Positions 15,554 to 23,873 of a stretch of DNA of 64,000 nt are shown piece by piece. The position numbers were made by a program, and so were the translations under genes. Below the pieces are notes generated by a model. It saw only the letters and a program-made list of their open reading frames with translations, did no database searches and was not told the origin of the DNA. The DNA lies in the NCBI RefSeq assembly GCF_002968635.1, contig NZ_PVBN01000001.1, forward strand, positions 682,001-746,000, written 5' to 3'. This DNA is from Neorhizobium alkalisoli. GTDB lineage: Bacteria; Pseudomonadota; Alphaproteobacteria; Rhizobiales; Rhizobiaceae. Positions within the stretch are counted from its first letter, which is position 1. Each line of letters opens with the position of its first letter.

Positions 15554-16573
15554 ATGAGCATCAGCGAATCCATGGCCTCGACCGAAAAGGCGCTGCGGTC
15601 GAGAAACTCTCCCCGATCCGCAGATGAGAGAGGCAGGGAGGCCGAAAGCCCCGGCGAGATTCCCGCCCGCGGTCTGAAAGACGTCTTCTGGCGGCTCTAT
15701 GCGGCGATCAGCGAAGACCGGGTGATGCTGATTGCCGCCGGCGTCACCTACTATCTCCTGCTGGCGCTCTTTCCGGCGGCCAGCGCGCTCGTATCCATCT
15801 ACGGCTTCGTGTCCGACCCGGCGGCGATTGCCGACAGGATCACATTCCTGAGTTCGATCATGCCTGCAGACGCGCTCAATATCTTCCTCGACCAGCTCCG
15901 CGCTCTGACCTCGGAGCGCAACGCGACGCTGTCGATCGCCCTGATCGGCGGCTTGGCATTGGCGCTCTGGAGCGCCAATGCCGGCATGAAGGCGCTCTTC
16001 GAGGCGATGAACGTCGCCTATGCGGAGCAGGAAAAGCGCAGCCTCGTCCGGCTGAACCTCGTCTCCCTCCTCTTCACGTTCGGCGCGCTGGTTCTCGCGA
16101 TCATCGTGCTGAGCGCCATGGGGGGCGTGCCGGCCGTTCTGCGCTACCTCTGGCTCGATCAATGGACAGAGATCATCATCCGCCTGGCCCGCTGGCCGAT
16201 CATGATGCTGTTCGTCGGCGCCGGGATCGTGATTCTCTACCGGTTCGGGCCGAGCCGGGAGCCGGCCAAACTGAGATGGCTGACCTGGGGTGCGGCATTT
16301 GCGACGATCGCCTGGCTCCTCGCCTCGGTTGCGGTTTCCTATTATCTGGCCAATATTGCCGATTACAACGCGACCTACGGTACGCTTGGCGCCCTGATCG
16401 GCTTCATGGTCTGGACATGGATATCGGTCATTATCGTCATCGTCGGGGCCGAGATCAACGCGGAGCTGGAGCACCAGACCGCGCGCGATTCCACCACAGG
16501 CCCGCCGCAGCCCATGGGGGCACGTGGTGCCTATATGGCGGATACCGTGGGCGAGCCGGCCAGTGAGACGTGA
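15554..16573 (+). CDS. YihY/virulence factor BrkB family membrane protein
   Basis: A 339-residue inner-membrane protein with about six transmembrane segments. A hydrophilic N-terminal tail of 50 residues precedes the YihY domain, which opens at GLKDVFWRLYAAISEDRVMLIAAGVTYYLLLALFPA. Other family marks are LWSANAGMKALFEAMNVAY and the closing helix WTWISVIIVIVGAEINAELEHQT. The family was once mislabelled as RNase BN; the true function remains unclear. The ATG at 15554 follows GGGAGG, so the in-frame upstream codons are excluded. Confidence 0.93.
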   Translation: MSISESMASTEKALRSRNSPRSADERGREAESPGEIPARGLKDVFWRLYAAISEDRVMLIAAGVTYYLLLALFPAASALVSIYGFVSDPAAIADRITFLSSIMPADALNIFLDQLRALTSERNATLSIALIGGLALALWSANAGMKALFEAMNVAYAEQEKRSLVRLNLVSLLFTFGALVLAIIVLSAMGGVPAVLRYLWLDQWTEIIIRLARWPIMMLFVGAGIVILYRFGPSREPAKLRWLTWGAAFATIAWLLASVAVSYYLANIADYNATYGTLGALIGFMVWTWISVIIVIVGAEINAELEHQTARDSTTGPPQPMGARGAYMADTVGEPASET

Positions 16574-16621
16574 GATCGGCGAACCGGCCTGTTGGCTTCG
16601 GCGACGACTGTGTGTATTACC

Positions 16622-16637
16622 TTGACGTGAACGTCAA
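16622..16637. promoter_or_regulatory. TTGACGT-GA-ACGTCAA palindrome
   Basis: Perfect 7-bp arms around a 2-bp centre lie 17 bp before the ATG at 16655. The shape resembles operators of MerR-family regulators such as LiuR. No such regulator is adjacent, so the regulator would act in trans. Confidence 0.45.
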
Positions 16638-16654
16638 AACCCGAGGAGAGATTG

Positions 16655-17044
16655 ATGAACGAACTGGTTTCCCGCGTTGCCGAAAATGTCGGCATTGCCC
16701 CCGATGTCGCCGAGAAGGCGATTGGCATGATGCTGGGTTTCCTGCAGCGCGAGGCGGATGACGGCGCGGTTGCGAAGATGATCGAAGCGATCCCGGGCGC
16801 GCCGGAACTCGTCGCCAAGTTCAACGGCGAAGGTGCCGGCGGCGGCGGTCTGCTGGGCGGCCTGATGGCGAGCTTCGGCGGCGGCGTCATGGCGCTCGGC
16901 CAGCAATTGATGAGCCAGGGTCTCGGCATGGGCGAGATCACGGGGCTTGCCAAGGAAACCATGGCTGTCGCCCGCGAGCACGCCGGCGACGAGGTGGTCG
17001 ACACGGTCGTCGCCTCCGTTCCGGGCCTTTCCCAGTTCGTCTGA
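16655..17044 (+). CDS. Conserved small protein, DUF2780-like, unknown function
   Basis: A 129-residue protein without signal peptide or membrane segment. Two similar helical halves, ELVSRVAENVGIAPDVAEKAI with MIEAIPGAPELV and GMGEITGLAKETMAVAREH with VVASVPGLSQFV, flank a Gly-rich linker (GEGAGGGGLLGGLMASFGGG). The 'IPG...V / VPG...V' repeats recall DUF2780-type proteins, but the assignment is tentative. The ATG at 16655 follows CGAGGAGAG; a TTG directly before it is ignored. A palindromic operator lies 17 bp upstream. A long hairpin follows the stop. Confidence 0.8.
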   Translation: MNELVSRVAENVGIAPDVAEKAIGMMLGFLQREADDGAVAKMIEAIPGAPELVAKFNGEGAGGGGLLGGLMASFGGGVMALGQQLMSQGLGMGEITGLAKETMAVAREHAGDEVVDTVVASVPGLSQFV

Positions 17045-17053
17045 CAAACCTTC

Positions 17054-17085
17054 GATCGCCGGCGGATCGTGAAACGCCGGCGATC
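17054..17085 (+). terminator. Hairpin after the small protein gene
   Basis: An 11-bp perfect stem GATCGCCGGCG/CGCCGGCGATC with a 10-nt loop lies 9 bp past the stop codon. The T-run of an intrinsic terminator is missing, so termination strength is uncertain. Confidence 0.5.
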
Positions 17086-17148
17086 CTCGCTCCCGCCCCG
17101 CGGGAGAGGCATGGGTCGCAGTCGGACTCTGTGCTATGAATCCCGGCC

Positions 17149-18669
17149 GTGAGCGACGCGCCCTATACATTCGGTCCCTTTGTTTTCGACCCGGCCGGCG
17201 GAATGCTTCGCCGGGAAGGAGAACCGGTTGCCGTCGGGCAGCGGGCGCTTGCGCTTCTGGAACTGCTGCTGCGCGCCGGCGGAGAGCCCGTATCGAAGGA
17301 TGCCCTGATGGAGGGCGCCTGGGGAGGGCTGATCGTCGAGGAGGCCAACCTCTCGGTTCAGATCGCCCACCTCCGCAAGATCCTGGGGAAGGCGCCGAAC
17401 GGTTCGGAGTGGATCATCACCGTCCCGCGTTTCGGTTACCGTCTGCTTCTCTGGCAGACGTCGGATGCCGTCTCCGCCCATCCGGTGCCGCTGCTCGCGG
17501 TGCTGCCTTTCGGAGATCTGTCGGGAGACGCCGGCGACGCCTATTTCGCGGAAGGCATCGTCGAGGACATCACCGCAGCGCTGTCGCGATTCAAAAACCT
17601 TGCAGTGATCGCCCGAAGCGCCTTTCCGTCGGCACCCGGCGCCGCGCAAAGCCGGATTGAAACGGCCCGGAAGCTCGACGTGCGTTACCTCCTGGAAGGC
17701 AGTGTCCGCCGGCGCGAACAGTCCGTCCGGGTCGGCGTCCGGCTCATCGACACAGGGATGCATACGCATCTCTGGGCCGGCACGTTCGATGGCGACATGG
17801 CCCACCTGTTCGAATTTCAGGACAGTCTCGCCGCGGCCGTGATCGGTATCGTCGAGCCGGAACTCCGCAAGGCGGAGATCGCCCGCGCGAGCCGCAAACA
17901 CCCGGGAGATCTTGGCGCCTATGACCTCTATCTGAAGGCTCTTCCGCATTTCCGGGGAACGTCACCTGACGACCGCCGCCAGGCCATTGAACTGCTGGAA
18001 CAGGCGGTGGAGCGCGATCCCGGCTTCGCAACCGCCGTCGCGCACGCGGCCTGGGCCTATGAACGGCAGGATACTTTCGGCTCCGGCATGACCGGAACAG
18101 AGCGCCGCCGTTCCCTGGAACTGGCGGAAAAGGCGCTGGAGACCGGTTTTGACGATCCGCTGGTCGTGGCGATCTGCGCCCTGGTGTTCCTGAATGTCGG
18201 CGGTGCGGTGGAGCGCAGCCTTGCCATGCTGTCGCAGGCGCAAGCCGCAAACCCCAACAATCCGACGATCCTGTCGCTTTCGGCCTTCGCCAATGTCATG
18301 GCCGGCGATCTTGCCGTGGGCCGGGATTGTTTTCTCCGGGCGCTTCGCATTTCCCCGAATGCACTGGAAAACTACGAACTTCTCGTCGGCGTCGCGCTCT
18401 CCTATCTCCTGGACGGCGAGTTTGAGGAATCGCTTGGCTGGTCCCGGCAAAGTCTCGCGATAAACGGCGGCTGGCTCGGTGCCTATTGGGCGCTGGCTGC
18501 GGGTCTTGCCCATCTCGACCGGATGGCGGAGGCGGCCGCGGTCATCGCGACATTGCGCCAGAAGGCGCCCGACCTGCGGGTTGCCGATCTGCAACGGATC
18601 GGCGGGCGTTACGCCTCCCGCTTCGGCCTGGTGATCGAGGGCGTGAGAAAGGCGGGCCTGCCCGACTGA
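17149..18669 (+). CDS. Winged-helix regulator with TolB-like and TPR regions
   Basis: A 506-residue protein. An OmpR/CadC-type winged helix occupies residues 1-100 (FGPFVFDPAGGMLRREGEPV to ITVPRFGYRLL). A TolB-like N-terminal domain follows (VLPFGDLSGDAGDAYFAEGIVEDITAALSRF, LDVRYLLEGSVRR). The C-terminal half is made of helical TPR-type repeats. No transmembrane segment separates the parts, unlike CadC/ToxR. This layout is common in rhizobia next to adenylate-cyclase-like genes, but no cyclase domain is present here. The GTG start at 17149 has no convincing ribosome-binding site. Targets are unknown. Confidence 0.88.
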   Translation: MSDAPYTFGPFVFDPAGGMLRREGEPVAVGQRALALLELLLRAGGEPVSKDALMEGAWGGLIVEEANLSVQIAHLRKILGKAPNGSEWIITVPRFGYRLLLWQTSDAVSAHPVPLLAVLPFGDLSGDAGDAYFAEGIVEDITAALSRFKNLAVIARSAFPSAPGAAQSRIETARKLDVRYLLEGSVRRREQSVRVGVRLIDTGMHTHLWAGTFDGDMAHLFEFQDSLAAAVIGIVEPELRKAEIARASRKHPGDLGAYDLYLKALPHFRGTSPDDRRQAIELLEQAVERDPGFATAVAHAAWAYERQDTFGSGMTGTERRRSLELAEKALETGFDDPLVVAICALVFLNVGGAVERSLAMLSQAQAANPNNPTILSLSAFANVMAGDLAVGRDCFLRALRISPNALENYELLVGVALSYLLDGEFEESLGWSRQSLAINGGWLGAYWALAAGLAHLDRMAEAAAVIATLRQKAPDLRVADLQRIGGRYASRFGLVIEGVRKAGLPD

Positions 18670-18766
18670 GGGGAGGGCGTTTGCGGAATTTTGGCAAGGT
18701 TTTGGGACACAAAACGCCGTCCCGCTGCAGGATCTTTCGTCGACAACCAGATGACGGGAGAATGCC

Positions 18767-18976
18767 ATGCAGACGAGTTTCCTATCGCCCCGTAAAGAGC
18801 GCATCCTGCCTGCATGGCTGGCCGCCATCCTTATCGGTCTTGGCGGACGAATGCGTCGTATCGGCGCCGCGCTGTCGGCCGTGGAGACGATCGACGAGGA
18901 CCCGACGGCGGATCTTTCGTTGCGCCAATGGGCCGATCTTCCGCCTCACCATCCGGGTTCGAATGACGGAAATTGA
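18767..18976 (+). CDS. Hypothetical small protein (69 residues)
   Basis: Sixty-nine residues with a short amphipathic/hydrophobic stretch (ILPAWLAAILIGLGGRMRR) near the N-terminus and a polar tail. The ATG is preceded by GACGGGAGAA at good spacing, the main reason to call it. I do not recognise a family. It follows the winged-helix/TPR gene by 97 bp in the same orientation. Confidence 0.5.
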   Translation: MQTSFLSPRKERILPAWLAAILIGLGGRMRRIGAALSAVETIDEDPTADLSLRQWADLPPHHPGSNDGN

Positions 18977-19107
18977 GTCTTTCCGGTTCGTCCCTCATCC
19001 GCGTCGGAGCCTCAGTGAACAAGCCATTGACTTTTGGCGGTTTAAGGCCCATTTCAGGCGCAAAGCGATGCCCGTCCGGGCCTCGCTCTTTCAAAGGACA
19101 AATAGAG

Positions 19108-19167
19108 ATGAACCCCGACAGTCGAAGTTCGACGTCAATATACCGACCCGTTTCTTCGGGGCTCTGA
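19108..19167 (+). CDS. Possible 19-residue leader peptide upstream of corA
   Basis: A short open frame with an ATG at 19108 preceded by AAAGGA and GAG, containing two prolines and ending 57 bp before corA. Small hairpins (ATCCTT/AAGGAT and GGACC-GAT-GGTCC at 19198-19210) lie between it and the corA ribosome-binding site. Translated leaders with proline codons control some Mg2+ transporters. Here this is only a suggestion from position. Confidence 0.25.
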   Translation: MNPDSRSSTSIYRPVSSGL

Positions 19168-19224
19168 TCCTTCTCAAAAAGGATACGCGCTCCGGAGGGA
19201 CCGATGGTCCAAAAAGGAGCCGTC

Positions 19225-20268
19225 ATGCTGCGTATCCATGCCCACGACCTTGATCGCCTTGTTCCGGTCGCTTCCGATGTGCTCGTTGCCGCCCGTACGC
19301 CGGTCGCTGTCGATGCGCTCGCATCCGATCTGCCTGCGGAAGCCCCGCCGGCCCTCGTCTGGTACGATCTCGTCAATCCCACGAAAGAAGAAGAGCGCAC
19401 CGTCGGCGAGACCCTCGGTATCGCGGTGCCGACCATGGACGAGATGGAGGATATCGAGCTTTCCGCCCGTCTCTATCAGGAAGACGGCGCCGAGTTCATG
19501 ACCATGACCGTGCTGATCAGGCCCGATGCCGGCACGCCGCGGAAAGTTCCGGTCACCTTCATCGTCAAGGGCCAGGTTCTCATCACGGTCCGCCATTCCG
19601 AGCCGCGTCCGTTCGACGCGTTCATGGCGCGTGCCCGCAAGCCGAACGGAACCGGGCTGCACTGCAACAACGGCGAACTCATCATGACCGGGCTGATCGA
19701 AGCGATCATCGACCGCATGGCCGATACGCTGGAGCGGCTGGGCACCGAGATCGACCAGATTTCGCAGGAGGTTTTCAGCGCCAAGGCAGCCAAGGCCAAC
19801 AAGAAGACCCGCGACCTGCAGGATCTGATGCGCGAGGTCGGGCAAAAGGGCGAGTTCATCACCGTCGTGCGGGAAAGCCTCGTCAGCGTTTCGCGCGCCG
19901 TCGCCTATTATGCGGCTCTCGATGGCGTCGACCGCAAGCTTTCGAAGGAACTGCGCCAGCGCCTGAAGCTCCTGCAGCGGGATGCGACCTCGCTCGGCGA
20001 TCACTCCGCCTTCCTGTCGGGCAAGATCAACTTCCTGCTCGATGCGACGCTCGGGCTGATCAATCTCGAGCAGAACCAGATCATCAAGATCTTCTCGGTC
20101 GCTTCGGTGGTCTTCCTGCCGCCGACGCTCGTCGCCTCGATCTACGGCATGAACTTCGCCTATCAGCCGGAACTGCAATGGCACTACGGCTACCACCTTG
20201 CAATCGTCGCCATGGTGGTCTCGATGGCACTGCCCTATCTCTATTTCAGGCGGAAAGGGTGGCTCTGA
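19225..20268 (+). CDS. corA: CorA-family magnesium/divalent cation transporter
   Basis: A 347-residue CorA-type channel. The signature YGMNF precedes the last membrane helix at the C-terminus, with two membrane segments at about 286-306 and 320-338 and the basic end YFRRKGWL. The long N-terminal cytoplasmic domain and stalk helix (KELRQRLKLLQRDATSLGDHSAFLS) are present. Length is close to the usual 316-350. Related CorA-like proteins can carry Zn2+ or Ni2+, so magnesium is probable but not proven. The ATG at 19225 follows AAGGAG; an upstream ATG at 19204 lacks one. Confidence 0.93.
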   Translation: MLRIHAHDLDRLVPVASDVLVAARTPVAVDALASDLPAEAPPALVWYDLVNPTKEEERTVGETLGIAVPTMDEMEDIELSARLYQEDGAEFMTMTVLIRPDAGTPRKVPVTFIVKGQVLITVRHSEPRPFDAFMARARKPNGTGLHCNNGELIMTGLIEAIIDRMADTLERLGTEIDQISQEVFSAKAAKANKKTRDLQDLMREVGQKGEFITVVRESLVSVSRAVAYYAALDGVDRKLSKELRQRLKLLQRDATSLGDHSAFLSGKINFLLDATLGLINLEQNQIIKIFSVASVVFLPPTLVASIYGMNFAYQPELQWHYGYHLAIVAMVVSMALPYLYFRRKGWL

Positions 20269-20304
20269 CAGACCTTCGGGGATGTGGGGAAGGGCGCAAA
20301 TAGG

Positions 20305-20331
20305 CGGTCGGACGAAACAAACGTCCGACCG
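20305..20331. repeat. Inverted repeat between corA and the RTX gene
   Basis: A 10-bp perfect stem CGGTCGGACG/CGTCCGACCG with loop AAACAAA lies 37 bp past corA and about 95 bp before the RTX gene. No T-run follows. It could end corA transcription weakly or be an operator for the RTX gene. Confidence 0.45.
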
Positions 20332-20426
20332 TGATCGGCAGAGCTTGATCTCCCCACCCGCCGGCCTATGTCGCTTCTGGCTGGGACATCTGCAGATCCG
20401 TTTCCCCGACAGCGAAGGACGATACC

Positions 20427-21821
20427 ATGCCCACATTGAGCAACGGCAGTGAGCTTGAGATATGGGAAGACACCGACAACCAGAGCCCGGACGCGATCCT
20501 CTTCAACATCACTGAAACCGATGGCGACGTGCTCGGGCCAGTCGGCGCACACACGGATTTTCCTTACGGCTGGGTCGATCTCGCCTCGGTCGATGTCTTC
20601 GACGGGTTCTTTACCGTTACCACTTTCACCAATGACGGCAGGACGGAGCTTTTCACGACGCTCGAAACCTTCGTCTTCGACAACGAGGGCAATTTCATCC
20701 GCGCCCTGTCCGCTCAGGCCGCCTATCTCTCGACCGAGGTCATTTCGGTCACCGCAGCCAGCCCGGATGACATCACCGTGACTTGGCTAGGCGCCAACGA
20801 ATATTATGGCGGCCAGAACACCCAGTATGGCGAGCACCAGATCATTCTGGAAGGCGGCGCGATCGAGCCCGACATATTCGTCAACCATGCGCCGACCGTC
20901 GCCGACATGGATTTTCAGCTTTCACCCGGCGAAACCCTGATCGACGTGCGCTTCAGCGCCGCCGATATCGACTATGACCTTCTGAGTTTTGTCGTCGTCG
21001 ATGGTCCGGACCACGGTACGCTGGAGCAGGAAACGCAATTCGACGAAGGTTATTACCCCTTTCCGCAGGGCAGCTATGGCGGCAGCCTGCATCATCATTC
21101 GACCTATCTGAACGGCAACGTCTTCGACTATACGCCGGCCGCCGGCTTCATCGGCACCGACACTTTCACGGTCTATGCCACCGATGGCCAGGGCAACAGC
21201 AATCTGGCGACCATCACGATCACGATCGAACCGCCCGCCGAGGAGATCACGCTCACCGATGCCAGAAATATCTTCAGCTATGACGCCAGCGATCATCCGG
21301 TGCTGCTTGCGGCACTCGGCGGCGACGACCGCATTACCGGCAGCCGGTTCGGGGACCTGATCGATGGCGGAACGGGCAACGACCGTTTGCGCGGCGGTGC
21401 GGGCAATGACGAAGTCGTCGGAGGCTCAGGACGGGATCACCTTTACGGTGACGCCGGCAATGATGTGATCGCCGGCGGTGCCGGCCGTGATGTTCTGGTT
21501 GGCGGGGAGGGGCGCGACACCTTCTTCTTCGATGTCGCGCTGCAGCCGGAAAACCGCGACAGGATAGAAGACTTCCTCTCTGCCGACGATGTGTTCCGGC
21601 TGGCCGGCTCCATTTTTGGCGGAGCCGCTCCGGGCGCACTCGATGCCGATGCCTTCGTGGAGGGCAGGCGCGCTTTGGACGAGGGCGACCGGATCATCTA
21701 CGACGCATGTTCCGGGCGTCTGAGCTTCGATGCGGACGGTTCCGGTGACGGGACGGCGGTGACCTTTGCGACCGTCAACCGCGGCACGCTGCTTGCCGCG
21801 GAGGACTTCTATTTCGTTTGA
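20427..21821 (+). CDS. RTX calcium-binding protein with cadherin-like domain
   Basis: A 464-residue acidic protein without a Sec signal. A cadherin-like/Ig module (FVNHAPTVADMDF to FTVYATDGQGNSNLATITI) occupies the middle. About seven glycine-rich nonapeptide repeats follow (GGTGNDRLRGGAGND and neighbours), which bind Ca2+ in a beta-roll. The C-terminal tail ends in FYFV, typical of a type I secretion signal. It is therefore a candidate type I-secreted protein. No ABC exporter or membrane-fusion gene lies nearby. Its enzymatic role, if any, is not visible. The start follows AAGGAC. Confidence 0.9.
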   Translation: MPTLSNGSELEIWEDTDNQSPDAILFNITETDGDVLGPVGAHTDFPYGWVDLASVDVFDGFFTVTTFTNDGRTELFTTLETFVFDNEGNFIRALSAQAAYLSTEVISVTAASPDDITVTWLGANEYYGGQNTQYGEHQIILEGGAIEPDIFVNHAPTVADMDFQLSPGETLIDVRFSAADIDYDLLSFVVVDGPDHGTLEQETQFDEGYYPFPQGSYGGSLHHHSTYLNGNVFDYTPAAGFIGTDTFTVYATDGQGNSNLATITITIEPPAEEITLTDARNIFSYDASDHPVLLAALGGDDRITGSRFGDLIDGGTGNDRLRGGAGNDEVVGGSGRDHLYGDAGNDVIAGGAGRDVLVGGEGRDTFFFDVALQPENRDRIEDFLSADDVFRLAGSIFGGAAPGALDADAFVEGRRALDEGDRIIYDACSGRLSFDADGSGDGTAVTFATVNRGTLLAAEDFYFV

Positions 21822-21830
21822 GAGTATATC

Positions 21831-21859
21831 ACCGTCTCCCTCGGCTCGGGGGAGACGGT
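21831..21859. terminator. Bidirectional terminator between RTX and aldo/keto reductase genes
   Basis: A 10-bp perfect stem ACCGTCTCCC/GGGAGACGGT lies in the 47-bp gap between convergent genes and is followed on the plus strand by T-rich sequence. Confidence 0.7.
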
Positions 21860-21868
21860 ACTGTTGCT

Positions 21869-22696
21869 TTAATTATCCCATTCTGGTGCTAGATGACCCG
21901 GATCGACGATGCGGCCGTTCGGGCGGGCGAGGCCGTGGATCGCTTCCATCTCGTCCAGCGACAGGGCGAAATCGAAGACGTCGAAGTTTTCCGGCAGGCG
22001 GGAAACGGTGGCGGTCTTTGAAAGAGCGATCACGTCCTTCTGCTGAATGGCCCAGCGCAGCACCACCTGCGCGGCCGTCTTGCCGTGTTTGGCGCCGATT
22101 TCCTTGAGCAGCGGGTCGTTCGGCACCTTGCCGTCGGCCATCAGGTAATAGGCGGTCAGCGACATGCCGTGTTTGCGCGCCTCGCTCAGCACCTTCACCT
22201 GGCTCAAATACGGATGGTACTCCACCTGATTGGTGGCGATCGGCGCATCCGAAAGCTTCACTGCTTCCGCCATCAGCGCGGTCGAGAAGTTCGAGACGCC
22301 GATATTCTTCACCTTGCCGGCTTTGACGAGTTCGTTCAGCGCGCCGATGCGGTCGGCAAGCGGCATCTCGCTTTGCGGCCAGTGGAGGAGCAAGAGATCG
22401 ACATGGTCGGTCTTCAGCTTCTGGAGGCTCTCGTCGACCGAGGCGATGAAGGCGCTGTGGCCGACGCGATCGACCCAGACCTTGGTGGTGAGAAAGATAT
22501 CGGCGCGCGGAATGCCGGACTTCGTGAGAACGTCGCCGACGGCAGCCTCGTTTTTGTAGATCTGCGCAGTATCGACGTGGCGGAAACCGAGTTTCAGGGC
22601 TTCCGGCAGCACGCGGGCAACGTCTTCATCGGGCATGCGGAAGGTGCCGAAGCCGAGGGATGGAATATTGGCGCCATTGGCGCTGACTGTGAACAT
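21869..22696 (-). CDS. Aldo/keto reductase (small, AKR5-like)
   Basis: A 275-residue NADPH-dependent aldo/keto reductase. The tetrad is readable: Asp and Tyr in HVDTAQIYKNE, Lys in TTKVW and His in LLLLHWP, followed by the GVSNF motif. Length matches 2,5-diketo-gluconate reductase-type enzymes. The ATG at 22696 follows AGGAG. It is the last of three same-strand genes (MFS, AKR, AKR) opposite a LysR regulator. The 120-bp gap to the upstream AKR gene contains a GCCCGGCC/GGCCGGGC hairpin and may carry a separate promoter. Confidence 0.93.
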   Translation of the reverse strand: MFTVSANGANIPSLGFGTFRMPDEDVARVLPEALKLGFRHVDTAQIYKNEAAVGDVLTKSGIPRADIFLTTKVWVDRVGHSAFIASVDESLQKLKTDHVDLLLLHWPQSEMPLADRIGALNELVKAGKVKNIGVSNFSTALMAEAVKLSDAPIATNQVEYHPYLSQVKVLSEARKHGMSLTAYYLMADGKVPNDPLLKEIGAKHGKTAAQVVLRWAIQQKDVIALSKTATVSRLPENFDVFDFALSLDEMEAIHGLARPNGRIVDPGHLAPEWDN

Positions 22697-22816
22697 ATTG
22701 AACTCCTGTGGGAAGCCCGGCCCAAAATGTCTGAAATGGCGGCCGGGCCTGAAAGATGGCCCGTAATACATGGACCGATTCTGCGACGGATCAACCACCG
22801 CGATCTTGATCGCCCG

Positions 22817-23854
22817 TCACCCCGCGATAGGCGGGTTCAGACGGGCAAAACCCTCCTGCCGCCGATAGGGGAAGTGCGGATAGGGGGCGGTAACCGCGCT
22901 CGCAGCGTCGAGGCTGCCGACCTGCTCCTTCGTCAGCGTCCAGCCGACCGAGCCGAGATTCTGGCGAAGCTGTTCCTCGTTGCGGGCGCCGATGATGACG
23001 GAGGAGACGGTCGGCCGGCCGACGAGCCAGTTGATTGCCACTTGCGGCACCGATTTGCCCGTTTCGGCGGCGACCTCCTCCAGGGCGTCGACGACCTTGT
23101 AGAGGAGTTCGTCGTCCACCGGCGGGCCGAAGTCAGCGGTCTCATGCAGGCGGCTGTCGGCTGGGATCGGCTTGCTCCTGCTGATCTTTCCGGTGAGGCG
23201 CCCCCAGCCGAGCGGGCTCCAGACGAGTGCGCCGAGGCCCTGGTCCTGGCCCAAGGGCATCAGGTCCCATTCGTAGTCGCGGCCGACCAGCGAATAATAG
23301 ACCTGGTTCGCCACGTAGCGCGTCTGCCCATGTTTTTCGGCGGCGGCGAGCGACTTCATGATCTGCCAGCCGGAGAAGTTGGAAACGCCGATATAGCGCA
23401 GCTTTCCGTCCTTCACGAGCCGGTCGAGCGTCGAGACCACCTCCTCCACCGGCGTCGAGGCGTCGAAGGCGTGCAGTTGGAAGATGTCGATATGGTCAGT
23501 GCCGAGACGCTTCAGCGCAGCCTCGACGGAAGCGATCAGGCGGGAGCGGGAGGAGCCCCAGTCGTTCGGCCCGTCGCCCGTCGGCAGGCTGGCCTTTGTG
23601 GAGATCAGAACCTCGTTCCGGCGACCCTTGATCGCTTGCCCGAGCACCTCCTCCGAAGCGCCGCTCGAATAGACGTCCGCCGTGTCGAACAGGTTGACGC
23701 CGGCTTCGAGGCAGATGTCGACGAGGCGGCGGGCTTCTTCCACATCGGTCGTGCCCCAATGGCTGAAGAGCGGGCCGGAGCCGCCGAACGTGCCGGCTCC
23801 AAAACTCAATACCGGTACCTTGAGGCCCGATGCGCCGAGATTGTGATATTCCAT
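22817..23854 (-). CDS. Aldo/keto reductase (YajO/Tas-like)
   Basis: A 345-residue aldo/keto reductase of the longer, voltage-channel-beta-like group. The catalytic elements are FDTADVYSSGASEEVLG, LISTKAS and IFQLHAFD. GVSNFSGWQ and a C-terminal cofactor loop IIGARNEEQLRQNL follow. It begins 19 bp after the stop of the MFS gene, so the two are very likely co-transcribed. A combined exporter plus carbonyl reductase fits detoxification of reactive aldehydes or ketones, but the substrate is inferred only from context. Confidence 0.94.
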   Translation of the reverse strand: MEYHNLGASGLKVPVLSFGAGTFGGSGPLFSHWGTTDVEEARRLVDICLEAGVNLFDTADVYSSGASEEVLGQAIKGRRNEVLISTKASLPTGDGPNDWGSSRSRLIASVEAALKRLGTDHIDIFQLHAFDASTPVEEVVSTLDRLVKDGKLRYIGVSNFSGWQIMKSLAAAEKHGQTRYVANQVYYSLVGRDYEWDLMPLGQDQGLGALVWSPLGWGRLTGKISRSKPIPADSRLHETADFGPPVDDELLYKVVDALEEVAAETGKSVPQVAINWLVGRPTVSSVIIGARNEEQLRQNLGSVGWTLTKEQVGSLDAASAVTAPYPHFPYRRQEGFARLNPPIAG

Positions 23855-23873
23855 GGCTTTGTCCTTTCAGGCG

